DNA of 64,000 bases from Pseudomonas sp. RIT288 (lineage in GTDB: Bacteria > Pseudomonadota > Gammaproteobacteria > Pseudomonadales > Pseudomonadaceae). The position numbers and the translations under genes were made by a program. Below are positions 34,416 through 43,338 of the stretch, one piece after another. Below the pieces are notes generated by a model. It had not been told where the DNA came from. It ran no database searches and saw only the letters and a program-made list of their open reading frames with translations. Position 1 is the stretch's first letter, and each line of letters begins with the position of its first letter. Where the stretch lies: assembly GCF_000631985.1 (NCBI RefSeq), contig NZ_JFYN01000041.1, positions 1 to 64,000 of the forward strand, written 5' to 3'.

Positions 34416-34675
34416 TATTTTTATTCCACGCAAAAAACGCAGTCGAACGGCGGCCGGCCAAAGAGCGGCACGGACACAAGAATAGAAGGCTGGAATCAGA
34501 TGTTGCGATGAACCCGACAACACGGGTTGAAGCGGCGACAGTCGGGGAACGTGCGCATGGGGAGTTGCCTCTTGTCATTATTATGGGAGTCGGCAGTCCG
34601 GGCTGAGACTGAGTCGTGTGCTCAGCGCCGGATGACGCTGCCGCGACATTAATGATCCGGGGCTTTTAGCGTCAA

Positions 34676-34707
34676 TTCGATAAACGCAACACTGTGCGTT
34701 TATCGAA
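34676..34707. promoter_or_regulatory. Candidate PcaR operator upstream of pcaK (perfect 12-bp arms)
   Basis: TTCGATAAACGC, the spacer AACACTGT, then GCGTTTATCGAA: the arms are exact complements. It lies between the pcaR stop (34716) and pcaK (start 34415). The same 12-8-12 layout is seen at 32906-32937. Confidence 0.75.
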
Positions 34708-34715
34708 CAGCTTCA

Positions 34716-35558
34716 TCAGGCGAACAGCTGCGCGCTAAGGTCACGGCTGGCGCTGAGCAGGCCCGGCAGGAAACGTTGTTCCAACTCGGTGCGACTGACG
34801 CGCCCGGCGTGGGTACTGACGTTGAGCGCCGCCACCACCTGGCCCGACGCGTCGTAGACCGGCACGGCAATCGAACGCAGGCCTTGTTCGAGTTCCTGAT
34901 CGACGATGCACCAGCCCTGTCGCCGTACTTCTTGCAGGCATTCGAGCAGACTTTCGGGGGTGTGCAGCGTGCGGCTGGTCTTGGCCACCAGTTCGGCATG
35001 GTCGAGGTATTCGCGCAGCGAGGTGTCGTCCAGCGCCGCCAAAAGGATGCGGCCCATCGATGTGCAATAGGCCGGCAGACGCCCGCCCACCGACAGGTCC
35101 ACCGAGATAAGCCGTTGCGTGGTCGCCGAGCGGGCGATGTACAGAATGTCGTCGCCCTCGAGCGTCGCCATGTTGCAGGCTTCGTGCAGTTGCTCGCTCA
35201 TGCGGTCGAGGTACGGCTGGGCCGACACCGCCAGCGGCGTCGAAGACAGATACGCGTGGCCGAGTGTCAGCACCTTGGGCAGCAACGAGTAAGTACGGCC
35301 ATCGGTGGTGGCGTAACCCAGTTTGATCAAGGTGTGCAGACAACGGCGCACGGCGGCGCGGGGAATTTCCGTGCGGTGGCTGATCTGGGCGATGGTCAGG
35401 TGTCGCTTGCGCTCCTGAAACGCCTGCACCACCGCCAGACCGCGGGCCAGCGAAGTCATGAAATCCGGATCGCCGGTCAATGCCTGGATACGCTTGGCGG
35501 GCGAAGCGACGATCGGCGGCGCCACGGAGGTGAAGGAGTTGCGCATTTGATCGTTCAT
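34716..35558 (-). CDS. pcaR: IclR-family regulator PcaR
   Basis: The 280-residue protein has an IclR winged-helix domain (LTIAQISHRTEIPRAAVRRC, residues about 60-80) and an effector domain (YLDRMSEQLHEACNMATLEG, LPAYCTSMGRILLAAL, GWCIVDQELEQGLRSIAVPV). In P. putida PcaR activates pca genes when 3-oxoadipate is present and represses its own gene. The ATG at 35558 follows AAGGACAAGAA. It is the first gene of the block and precedes pcaK on the same strand. Confidence 0.93.
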   Translation of the reverse strand: MNDQMRNSFTSVAPPIVASPAKRIQALTGDPDFMTSLARGLAVVQAFQERKRHLTIAQISHRTEIPRAAVRRCLHTLIKLGYATTDGRTYSLLPKVLTLGHAYLSSTPLAVSAQPYLDRMSEQLHEACNMATLEGDDILYIARSATTQRLISVDLSVGGRLPAYCTSMGRILLAALDDTSLREYLDHAELVAKTSRTLHTPESLLECLQEVRRQGWCIVDQELEQGLRSIAVPVYDASGQVVAALNVSTHAGRVSRTELEQRFLPGLLSASRDLSAQLFA

Positions 35559-35642
35559 TTCTTGTCCTTTTTCCGGCACGGATCAATGGCTATACAAGCG
35601 GCTCGCCAGCAGATGCACAAGAGTCGAGACACCAAGATTGGG

Positions 35643-35672
35643 CGATTATCGAACCGCCGACCGATTATCGCA
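35643..35672. promoter_or_regulatory. Candidate PcaR autoregulatory site
   Basis: CGATTATCGAA (35643) and CGATTATCGCA (35662) are near-identical direct repeats 19 bp apart, 85-115 bp upstream of the pcaR start. They share the TTATCGA core with the two palindromic operators in this block, but in direct orientation. Confidence 0.5.
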
Positions 35673-36212
35673 ATCCGTGAACCGGTGTCCTTCACGGCAT
35701 CTTCAATCGTTCGCCTGACCTGTTCGTCAAACTTTGCATGGCCCCTTAGTTGTTCGACTTAATGGCGCCAGAAACTGAACGCGTGCCCTTAAAAGGTTTC
35801 GGCGAATTTCAACTAGCGATAAAACTTGTCAGTAACAAAACGATCACACATCCCGAACCGTTTTTAACTTGGCAAAGATAGTCATTCCCGATTCGACCGC
35901 TATAATGCACCTCAGTGGCGCCGCGTTTTCATTGGCCGAGGGTGCCGCCCGCTGACCCGATGCCTATTGCCGTCAGCCCCGGCCAGCGCCTGACGCTCAT
36001 TATTCATGCACCGCCAGCGCGCTTGCTGAAACAGGAAACTGATGCTGCGTCAGTTTTAATCTGGTGCCGTAGCCGCCTGCAACATGGAAGTCTTGATCGC
36101 CCTGCCGATAACCCCAATGCCTGAACCGGCATTGCCCTTCGGTGGACGTGTTCAATCGACTCGTTGCCGTGCGTTTCACCAGATATTTATCTCAACTCAA
36201 ACAGGTAGCACT
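35673..36212 (+). other. Long non-coding stretch with a sigma-70-like -10 box
   Basis: No credible gene was seen in these 540 bases. GCTATAATGC (TATAAT at 35901-35906) is a consensus -10 box facing the small gene at 36213; no good -35 box lies at the normal spacing. If it is used, the leader would be about 300 nt long. Confidence 0.45.
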
Positions 36213-36413
36213 GTGACGAAAGACGAACTGCGCGCGGAACTTGAGCGCCAGGAACAACGTTACAAGGAAGTTTACGGCGGGGAAGTCACCACCTACGCCG
36301 CTCAACCCGAACCGGAACGCAAGGCATGGCGTAAACGCCCGACCGTTCAGGATCAGGTTTTCCAGCAAGAACTGAAAAAGATGGAAGAAGAACTCAAAAC
36401 CGAAGAGCCATGA
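36213..36413 (+). CDS. Small conserved charged protein of unknown function
   Basis: The 66-residue protein (MTKDELRAELERQEQRYKEV near the start, then a basic KAWRKRPTVQDQVFQQEL region) is rich in Glu, Lys and Gln and should be mostly helical and cytoplasmic. I recall closely similar short proteins in other Pseudomonas, which supports GTG at 36213 as the start rather than an ATG at 36084 that would add 43 unlike residues. CAGGTAG lies just upstream. No function can be given. Confidence 0.7.
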   Translation: MTKDELRAELERQEQRYKEVYGGEVTTYAAQPEPERKAWRKRPTVQDQVFQQELKKMEEELKTEEP

Positions 36414-36787
36414 ACGGGCGATCCTGAGTTTTTCGAGAGTCTGCGTCGCCACCGGCTACAAGCGGTGACCCGACCGTGCCTTGTGCGCCCGCTACCCGCG
36501 GGCGGCGGCCCACCTCCACCGTCCTGCACGGGAAAGGAGCGTGTCTGACTCGTTTCAGAGATATTTCACACAAGCGTTTGAGGCCCTCGCGCGCTCGACA
36601 AATTGCCTGCTGCCTGAAGGTTTTTTCAAGCTAATCAAGGAGTTGAAAAACCCTGCATCACGCTGGGGCTTTGCACCTTGCAACAATTTAATTCGACATT
36701 GATTGCTACCGATGAGCAGGTAGGGGATCGATTTCCAGTCTTTTCTGGCATAATCGCGCCCCCTTATGACCGGGTCAGAAAACCTTC
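36414..36787 (+). other. Non-coding region and promoter of pitA
   Basis: No convincing gene is present; a 73-codon frame at 36481-36702 lacks a good ribosome-binding site and typical codon use. TGGCATAAT (-10 at 36749-36754, extended by TG) lies about 35 bp before the pitA start and is the likely promoter. Confidence 0.5.
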
Positions 36788-38263
36788 ATGATCGATTTAT
36801 TCAGCGGACTGGATGCTTGGGTGCTTGTGAGCCTCTTGCTCGCCCTGACGTTTGTCCTCGCCTTCGAGTTCATCAATGGATTTCATGACACCGCTAACGC
36901 GGTAGCCACTGTTATCTACACCAAAGCCATGCCGCCTCACCTGGCGGTGTTCTTCTCCGGTGTGTTCAACTTCCTCGGCGTGTTGCTGGGCGGCGTTGGC
37001 GTGGCGTATGCCATTGTTCACCTGCTGCCGGTAGAACTGCTGATCAATGTGAATACCGGCCATGGTCTGGCGATGGTGTTCTCGTTGCTCGCCGCGGCGA
37101 TCACCTGGAACCTGGGCACCTGGTACTTCGGTATCCCGGCCTCCAGTTCCCACACCCTGATCGGCTCGATCCTCGGTGTCGGCCTGGCCAACGCCCTGAT
37201 CAACAACATCCCGTTGGCCGACGGCGTGAACTGGCAGAAAGCGATCGACATCGGCGCCTCGCTGGTGTTCTCGCCAATGGCCGGTTTCCTGATCGCCGCG
37301 CTGATCCTGATCGGCCTCAAGTGGTGGCGCCCGCTGTCGAAGATGCACAAGACCCCGGAACAGCGCCGCAAGATCGACGACAAGAAACACCCGCCGTTCT
37401 GGAACCGCCTGGTCCTGGTGATCTCGGCCATGGCCGTGAGCTTCGTACACGGCTCCAACGATGGTCAGAAAGGCATCGGCCTGATCATGCTGGTATTGAT
37501 CGGTATCGTCCCTGCGCAGTTCGTCCTCGACCTGAGCAGCACCACCTACCAGATCGAGCGCACCCGCGACGCGACTCTGCACCTGAGCCAGTTCTACAAG
37601 CGCAATGCCGATTCCCTGGGCGAATTCCTGGCCCTGGGCAAAAGCGTTGAAGGCGACCTGCCGGAGAAATTCCGCTGCAACCCGCAGCAGACCGAACCGA
37701 CCATCGACGCCCTGCTTGGCACCCTTAAAGGTGTAGCGGACTACCATTCGCTGTCCTCGGAAAGCCGCATCGAAGTCCGTCGTTACCTGCTGTGCCTGGA
37801 CGACACCGCGAAGAAAGTCGGCAAGCTGCCGGGCCTTGAAGCCCGTGAAAAGGCTGACCTGGACAAGCTGCGCAAAGACCTGACCACCACCACTGAATAC
37901 GCCCCGTTCTGGGTGATTCTGGCGGTCGCCCTGGCCCTCGGCCTAGGCACCATGGTCGGCTGGAAACGCGTGGTACTGACCATCGGCGAGAAGATCGGCA
38001 AGCAAGGCATGACCTATTCCCAAGGCATGTCGGCGCAGATCACTACCGCCAGTCTGATCGGTATGGCCAACATCTTCAGTCTGCCGGTATCGACCACTCA
38101 CGTGCTGTCCTCGGGCGTGGCTGGCACCATGGTCGCCAACAAGAGCGGCCTGCAGGGTGGGACTGTTCGCACCATCTTGCTGGCGTGGGTTCTGACCTTG
38201 CCGGCGACTGTGGCGTTGTCGGCCGGGTTGTTCTGGTTGGCGTCCAAAGCGCTGGGTAGCTGA
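36788..38263 (+). CDS. pitA: Low-affinity inorganic phosphate transporter PitA
   Basis: The 491-residue inner-membrane protein has the two PiT-family signatures in inverted halves: INGFHDTANAVATVIYTKAM near residue 31 and SFVHGSNDGQKGIGLIMLVL near 221. The two membrane halves are separated by a hydrophilic cytoplasmic region (about residues 255-380). It would carry metal-phosphate complexes into the cell with protons. Length matches E. coli PitA (499). It is a single gene with its own terminator. Confidence 0.93.
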   Translation: MIDLFSGLDAWVLVSLLLALTFVLAFEFINGFHDTANAVATVIYTKAMPPHLAVFFSGVFNFLGVLLGGVGVAYAIVHLLPVELLINVNTGHGLAMVFSLLAAAITWNLGTWYFGIPASSSHTLIGSILGVGLANALINNIPLADGVNWQKAIDIGASLVFSPMAGFLIAALILIGLKWWRPLSKMHKTPEQRRKIDDKKHPPFWNRLVLVISAMAVSFVHGSNDGQKGIGLIMLVLIGIVPAQFVLDLSSTTYQIERTRDATLHLSQFYKRNADSLGEFLALGKSVEGDLPEKFRCNPQQTEPTIDALLGTLKGVADYHSLSSESRIEVRRYLLCLDDTAKKVGKLPGLEAREKADLDKLRKDLTTTTEYAPFWVILAVALALGLGTMVGWKRVVLTIGEKIGKQGMTYSQGMSAQITTASLIGMANIFSLPVSTTHVLSSGVAGTMVANKSGLQGGTVRTILLAWVLTLPATVALSAGLFWLASKALGS

Positions 38264-38282
38264 TAGACCGCAGCACATGAGA

Positions 38283-38318
38283 AAGGCGCGATTCTTGAGG
38301 ATCGCGCCTTTTTTTTGG
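38283..38318 (+). terminator. Rho-independent terminator after pitA
   Basis: AAGGCGCGAT and ATCGCGCCTT pair around a short loop, followed by eight T, 20 bp beyond the pitA stop. Confidence 0.92.
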
Positions 38319-38622
38319 GTTTGGTTTTGTGAGCATATCCGTTGCTGCGGGTGTTGCTGATTACGGTTCCGCCCTTACGGCGGGTCACTTTTGACAAACG
38401 CCTCAAAAGTAACCAAAAAGTCTTGCCCCGGCGTACGGCACTTCGCTGAGGCTCAGTGTTCCCTCGCTACGGTGTCCATCAGGGGACATCGCCTCCGGTT
38501 TGCTTCGCTGCACCTCCTCTCGATGTATGCGGCTTCGCCGCATGGCGCGACGCGCCTAACCCCCTGATGGGCACCTAAGCTCGGCCTGCCGAAGGGGCTG
38601 GAGATCAAAAGCCACATCAAAA

Positions 38623-38694
<72 letters not shown>

Positions 38695-38696
38695 TC

Positions 38697-38726
38697 AAAA
38701 GATCGCAGCCTTCGGCAGCTCCTACA
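38697..38726. repeat. Single REP unit, GATCGCAG family
   Basis: One unpaired unit (AAAAGATCGCAGCCTTCGGC onward) directly after the GCCAGA tandem repeat, inside the large inverted-repeat element. Most other copies here are in inverted pairs. Confidence 0.85.
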
Positions 38727-39216
38727 TGGGACTGGATGCGTTCAGCCATCGCCAGCAGGCTGAAAGCGCACAACCCATGCGGCAAAGCCGCCCCACTCAA
38801 CAGGATGAGCGTTAGCTCGGCTGCAGCTATTGATCTTCAAGGCCCCGTCGGCAGGCTGAGTGGAGGGATTCATCCGGGGGTGGGAGCGCAGCGACCGTTT
38901 GGCGAAGCCAAACACAGCGAGAGGAGGTGCAGCGAAGCAAACCGGAGGCGATGCGCCCGGATGGATCCCGCAGCGAAGGAACCCCGAGCCTTAGCGAGCG
39001 GGCCGAACGTTGGGGCAAGACTTTTTGGTTCCTTTTGAGGCGTTTGTCAAAAGGGACTCGCTGTAAGAGCGAAACCGTCAGCGACAGCACCCGAAACAAC
39101 GGATATGCACACCCAACAACCCACAACATGGTCGGCCCAAAGGCCGCCAAGAACACAAAAAAAAGGGCAACCGAAGTCGCCCAAAATGCCTTGCGTGCTC
39201 ATCAAACCCAGAAAGA

Positions 39217-39330
39217 CTACTTCTTGCGCTTATTCGCATCCTTCCAGATAAAAAATCCAAACCCTGCAAAAAACAGAACCATGAGACCTACGGTCAGAAC
39301 CCCGGCAAACACCACGTTATCGAAAAACAT
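39217..39330 (-). CDS. ccoM: Small single-helix membrane protein, probable cbb3 oxidase subunit CcoM
   Basis: A 37-residue protein: MFFDNVVFAGVLTVGLMVLF begins it, one transmembrane helix continues to FGFFIWKD, and a basic tail ends it. AGGAGG stands 9 nt before the ATG, a near-ideal ribosome-binding site, which makes a real gene very likely. The sequence closely resembles, from memory, the CcoM peptide that stabilises the cbb3 cytochrome oxidase of P. stutzeri. No cco genes are nearby, which is also the case for ccoM in that species as I recall. The coding call is firm; the name is less so. Confidence 0.72.
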   Translation of the reverse strand: MFFDNVVFAGVLTVGLMVLFFAGFGFFIWKDANKRKK

Positions 39331-39478
39331 GACTGTGGCCTCCTGGCCCCTGCTTTGCTGCGATGGAGCTAAGTTAACCAATCGCGCAGGCGCAGAAATT
39401 GACCAGGATCAAGTCCGGTCAACACAGAAGGTAAAGGCAGGAAAATAACTGACCTGCATCAAAGGATGCAGGGGGAGA

Positions 39479-39640
39479 TCAACGCTTTTTCGGCTTGTTT
39501 TTCGACTTTTTCTTGGCTTTTCCCAACGGCATTGCCTGTTCGAAGGCCTTGCGCACTTCGTTCAGGCGTTTCTCGTTGAGGTCATGCACACGCTTGGCGC
39601 GCTCGGTGCTGAGGTCGATCAGTTTGTCGTCTTGGCTCAT
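39479..39640 (-). CDS. Small basic protein of unknown function
   Basis: The 53-residue protein starts MSQDDKLIDLSTERAKRVHD and ends in a very Lys-rich tail (GKAKKKSKNKPKKR). The first part looks helical with heptad-like spacing. The ATG at 39640 is preferred to a frame reaching 39697, whose extra residues are unlike the rest. I recall similar short proteins in other Pseudomonas but know no function. The basic tail would allow nucleic-acid or membrane-surface binding, which is only a guess. Confidence 0.6.
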   Translation of the reverse strand: MSQDDKLIDLSTERAKRVHDLNEKRLNEVRKAFEQAMPLGKAKKKSKNKPKKR

Positions 39641-39748
39641 GGCGGGTGCATCACTTGAAAGAATCAAACTGCCACATCGGCGGCAGGGCTGCGCCAATCA
39701 TGCCGCCTGACGCCAGCGCTCTACAACAATTCGTGTAAACCTCCGGAC

Positions 39749-40090
39749 TCAGATCTCGATATCGACCCACAAGCCCTGACGCGGCTGATCCTCCATCAGC
39801 GGCACCACCGGCACCGTGTTGTCGGCATTCAGCTCGGTGCCCGGCACGGCGAGGTGTTCTTCCGGATCTTCGTCGGCTTCGCGACGGCGACGATCACGCT
39901 CCTGCTGGCGGCGCTGTTCTTCGCGCGCCAGCAGTCGATCCTCTTCCGGATCGCGCTTTTGCAGATCGATCGTGCTTTCGTTGGAGCTTTCCTGCACCGG
40001 CACCACCGGAGGAATATCCGGCCGCTGGCGAATCGGATCCTGCTGGGAAGTGATCGGCACAGCGCTCAGGGGGAGCATCGGTGGCAGCAT
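39749..40090 (-). CDS. Pro/Glu/Arg-rich conserved protein of unknown function
   Basis: The 113-residue protein has a Pro-rich first third (RQRPDIPPVVPVQESS), a highly charged middle that should form a long helix (EEDRLLAREEQRRQQERDRR), and an acidic C terminus ending QGLWVDIEI. It looks largely disordered or coiled coil, with no signal peptide and no enzyme motif. It lies alone between another small gene and the rapA promoter, on the opposite strand to rapA. AGGAGACCC upstream of the ATG supports the start. Confidence 0.6.
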   Translation of the reverse strand: MLPPMLPLSAVPITSQQDPIRQRPDIPPVVPVQESSNESTIDLQKRDPEEDRLLAREEQRRQQERDRRRREADEDPEEHLAVPGTELNADNTVPVVPLMEDQPRQGLWVDIEI

Positions 40091-40174
40091 ATAAAGGGTC
40101 TCCTGTCAGCAGGCTATCGGCTGCGGCAAAGGCGCCTTGAGCCACTGGTCGCAAACTTGTGACCTGGTTGGCAC

Positions 40175-40269
40175 TGCAGGAGCTGCCGAAGGCTGCGATC
40201 TTTAATGGAACACCGTAGAACGCAAGCGTTCCCGAAGATCAAAAGATCGCAGCCTGCGGCAGCTCCTAC
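40175..40269. repeat. REP doublet (REPIN), GATCGCAG family
   Basis: Inverted pair with a longer centre of about 40 bp, between the divergent 113-residue gene and rapA, ending 72 bp before the rapA start. Most copies in the window lie at 3' ends; this one lies between two 5' ends. Confidence 0.88.
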
Positions 40270-40341
40270 CCAGTAATCTTTGGCCCTGAAGCCTGCATTC
40301 CGTTAAGATAGCCCGCTTTTTCAAGGTGGGAGTCAGGCAGC

Positions 40342-43188
40342 ATGGCGCAGCAGTATCAACCGGGGCAACGCTGGATCAGTGACAGCGAAGCAGAGCTTGG
40401 TTTAGGCACCGTTCTGGCACAGGACGGCCGCTTGTTGACCGTGCTTTACCCGGCCACTGGCGAAACCCGCCAGTACGCGCTACGGAATGCGCCCCTCACC
40501 CGCGTGCGGTTCTCGCCGGGTGACACCATTACTCACTTCGAAGGCTGGAAGATGACCGTGCGCGAAGTCGACGATGTCGACGGGTTGATGGTCTATCACG
40601 GTCTCAACGGGCAGAACGAAGCCGTCACCCTGCCGGAAACCCAGCTGTCGAACTTCATTCAGTTCCGTCTGGCCAGCGACCGTCTGTTCGCCGGGCAGAT
40701 CGACCCGCTGCCGTGGTTCTCCCTGCGCTACAACACCCTGGAACACACCAGCCGCCAATTGCAGTCCTCGCTCTGGGGCCTGGGTGGCGTGCGTGCGCAA
40801 CCGATCGCGCACCAACTGCACATCGCCCGTGAAGTCGCCGACCGTATCGCGCCACGGGTTCTGCTGGCAGACGAAGTGGGTCTGGGGAAAACCATCGAAG
40901 CCGGTCTGGTGATCCATCGCCAACTGCTCTCGGGCCGCGCCAACCGTGTGCTGATCCTGGTGCCGGAAAACCTGCAACACCAGTGGCTGGTGGAAATGCG
41001 CCGCCGCTTCAACCTGCAGGTTGCGCTGTTCGACGAAGAACGCTTCATCGAAAGCGATGCCACCAACCCATTCGAAGACACCCAACTGGCATTGGTTGCC
41101 CTGGAGTGGCTGGTCGAAGACGAGAAGGCGCAGGACGCCTTGTTCGCCGCCGGCTGGGATCTGATGGTGGTCGACGAAGCCCACCACCTGGTGTGGCACG
41201 AAGACAAGGCCAGCCCTGAGTATTCGCTGGTCGAACAACTGGCTGAAGTGATTCCCGGCGTGCTGCTGCTCACCGCGACCCCGGAACAACTCGGTCAGGA
41301 CAGCCACTTCGCCCGTCTGCGCCTGCTCGACCCGAACCGTTTCCATGACCTGGCCGCGTTCCGCGCCGAGAGCGAGAACTATCGCCCGGTGGCCGAAGCC
41401 GTTCAGGAACTGCTCGACAAGGGGCGTCTGTCGCCCGCAGCTCACAAGACCATCCACGGTTTCCTCGGCAACGAAGGCGAAGCCCTGCTGACCGCGGTCA
41501 ACGATGGCGATACCGAAGCCAGTGCCCGTCTGGTACGCGAGCTGCTCGACCGCCACGGCACCGGCCGCGTGCTGTTCCGTAACACCCGCGCCGCGGTGCA
41601 GGGTTTCCCGGAGCGCAAACTGCACCCGTACCCGCTGCCATGCCCGGACGAGTACCTCGAACTGCCGCTGGGCGATCACGCCGAGCTATACCCGGAAGTC
41701 AGCTTCCAGGCTCAGCCGGACGCCAGCGAAGAAGAGCGCTGGTGGAAATTCGACCCGCGTGTCGAGTGGCTGATCGATCAGCTGAAAATGCTCAAGCGCA
41801 CCAAAGTGCTGGTGATCTGCGCCCACGCCGAAACTGCGATGGACCTGGAAGACGCCCTGCGCGTGCGTTCCGGCATCCCGGCCACGGTGTTCCATGAAGG
41901 CATGAACATCCTCGAGCGAGACCGCGCCGCCGCTTACTTCGCCGACGAAGAATTTGGCGCACAGGTGCTGATCTGCTCGGAAATCGGCAGTGAGGGTCGC
42001 AACTTCCAGTTCGCCCACCACCTGGTGCTGTTCGATCTGCCGTCGCACCCGGACCTGCTCGAGCAACGTATCGGGCGTCTCGACCGGATCGGCCAGAAGC
42101 ACATCATCGAACTGCACGTGCCGTACCTGGAAACCAGCCCGCAGGAGCGCCTGTTCCAGTGGTACCACGAAGCGCTGAACGCGTTCCTCAACACCTGCCC
42201 GACCGGCAACGCCTTGCAGCATCAGTTCGGCCCGCGCCTGCTGCCGCTGCTTGAAGAAGCCGACGACGGTGAGTGGCAAGCGCTGATCGACGAAGCGCGC
42301 ACCGAGCGCGAGCGTCTGGAAGCTGAGCTGCACACCGGTCGCGACCGTCTGCTGGAACTCAACTCCGGCGGTTCGGGCGAAGGCGATCAGTTGGTCGAGG
42401 ACATCCTTGAGCAAGACGATCAGTTCGCCCTGCCGATCTACATGGAAACCCTGTTCGACGCGTTCGGCATCGACAGCGAAGACCATTCGGAAAACGCCCT
42501 GATCCTCAAGCCGAGCGAAAAGATGCTCGACGCCAGTTTCCCGCTGGGCGACGACGAAGGCGTGACCATCACCTACGACCGCAACCAGGCGCTGTCGCGC
42601 GAAGACATGCAGTTCATCACCTGGGAACACCCGATGGTGCAGGGCGGCATGGATCTGGTGCTGTCCGGTTCGATGGGTAACACCGCCGTCGCGCTGATCA
42701 AGAACAAGGCACTGAAGCCGGGCACCGTGCTGCTGGAACTGCTCTACGTCAGCGAAGTGGTTGCCCCGCGTTCGCTGCAACTGGGCCGCTACCTGCCACC
42801 GGCCGCCCTGCGCTGCCTGCTCGACGCCAACGGCAACGATCTGTCGGCCCGCGTCTCGTTCGAAACCTTGAACGATCAACTGGAAAGCGTGCCACGCGCC
42901 AGCGCCAACAAGTTCATCCAGGCTCAGCGCGATCAACTGACGCCACGGATCAACGCCGGTGAAGACAAGATCACCCCGCGTCACGCCGAGCGCGTGGCCG
43001 AGGCCCGTCGTCGTCTGGCGGCGGACACCGAGGAAGAACTGGCGCGCCTGACCGCGTTGCAAGCGGTCAACCCGACCGTACGCGACAGCGAACTGGATGC
43101 GTTGCGCAAGCAACGTGAACTGGGTCTGGCGATGCTGGATAAAGCGGCACTGCGTCTGGAAGCGATCCGGGTGTTGGTGGCGGGTTAA
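40342..43188 (+). CDS. rapA: RNA polymerase-associated Swi2/Snf2 ATPase RapA
   Basis: The 948-residue protein helps recycle RNA polymerase using ATP. The N-terminal Tudor-like part (QYQPGQRWISDSEAELGLGT) is followed by the helicase domain with Walker A DEVGLGKT (177-184) and DEAHH (278-282), the second helicase lobe with SEIGSEGRNFQFAHHLVLFD and EQRIGRLDRIGQKH, and the RapA C-terminal domain. Length is close to E. coli RapA (968). It is a single gene with a strong terminator. Confidence 0.95.
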   Translation: MAQQYQPGQRWISDSEAELGLGTVLAQDGRLLTVLYPATGETRQYALRNAPLTRVRFSPGDTITHFEGWKMTVREVDDVDGLMVYHGLNGQNEAVTLPETQLSNFIQFRLASDRLFAGQIDPLPWFSLRYNTLEHTSRQLQSSLWGLGGVRAQPIAHQLHIAREVADRIAPRVLLADEVGLGKTIEAGLVIHRQLLSGRANRVLILVPENLQHQWLVEMRRRFNLQVALFDEERFIESDATNPFEDTQLALVALEWLVEDEKAQDALFAAGWDLMVVDEAHHLVWHEDKASPEYSLVEQLAEVIPGVLLLTATPEQLGQDSHFARLRLLDPNRFHDLAAFRAESENYRPVAEAVQELLDKGRLSPAAHKTIHGFLGNEGEALLTAVNDGDTEASARLVRELLDRHGTGRVLFRNTRAAVQGFPERKLHPYPLPCPDEYLELPLGDHAELYPEVSFQAQPDASEEERWWKFDPRVEWLIDQLKMLKRTKVLVICAHAETAMDLEDALRVRSGIPATVFHEGMNILERDRAAAYFADEEFGAQVLICSEIGSEGRNFQFAHHLVLFDLPSHPDLLEQRIGRLDRIGQKHIIELHVPYLETSPQERLFQWYHEALNAFLNTCPTGNALQHQFGPRLLPLLEEADDGEWQALIDEARTERERLEAELHTGRDRLLELNSGGSGEGDQLVEDILEQDDQFALPIYMETLFDAFGIDSEDHSENALILKPSEKMLDASFPLGDDEGVTITYDRNQALSREDMQFITWEHPMVQGGMDLVLSGSMGNTAVALIKNKALKPGTVLLELLYVSEVVAPRSLQLGRYLPPAALRCLLDANGNDLSARVSFETLNDQLESVPRASANKFIQAQRDQLTPRINAGEDKITPRHAERVAEARRRLAADTEEELARLTALQAVNPTVRDSELDALRKQRELGLAMLDKAALRLEAIRVLVAG

Positions 43189-43216
43189 ACCGCCCTGCTT
43201 CAGCGCTGAAAACAAG

Positions 43217-43243
43217 AAGGCCCGCAGCGATGCGGGCCTTTTT
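43217..43243 (+). terminator. Rho-independent terminator after rapA
   Basis: AAGGCCCGCA and TGCGGGCCTTTTT form a strong hairpin with a T run, 29 bp after the rapA stop. Confidence 0.92.
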
Positions 43244-43260
43244 GTTCAGGGGCAAAAACA

Positions 43261-43334
43261 AAGATCGCAGCCTTCGGCAGCGCCTACATTGGAATGCGCT
43301 CCTCTGTAGGAGCTGCCGAAGGCTGCGATCTTTT
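43261..43334. repeat. REP doublet (REPIN), GATCGCAG family
   Basis: Inverted pair between the rapA terminator and the stop codon of the convergent MFS gene (43339). Confidence 0.9.
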
Positions 43335-43338
43335 GATC

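Noticed and set aside
36481..36702. A 73-codon frame upstream of pitA
   Set aside because: No ribosome-binding site or recognisable sequence; it overlaps the likely pitA promoter region.
38927..39448. A 173-codon plus-strand frame across the right arm and the ccoM-like gene
   Set aside because: It reads through a repeat arm and opposite a gene with a strong ribosome-binding site; the composition is not that of a protein.
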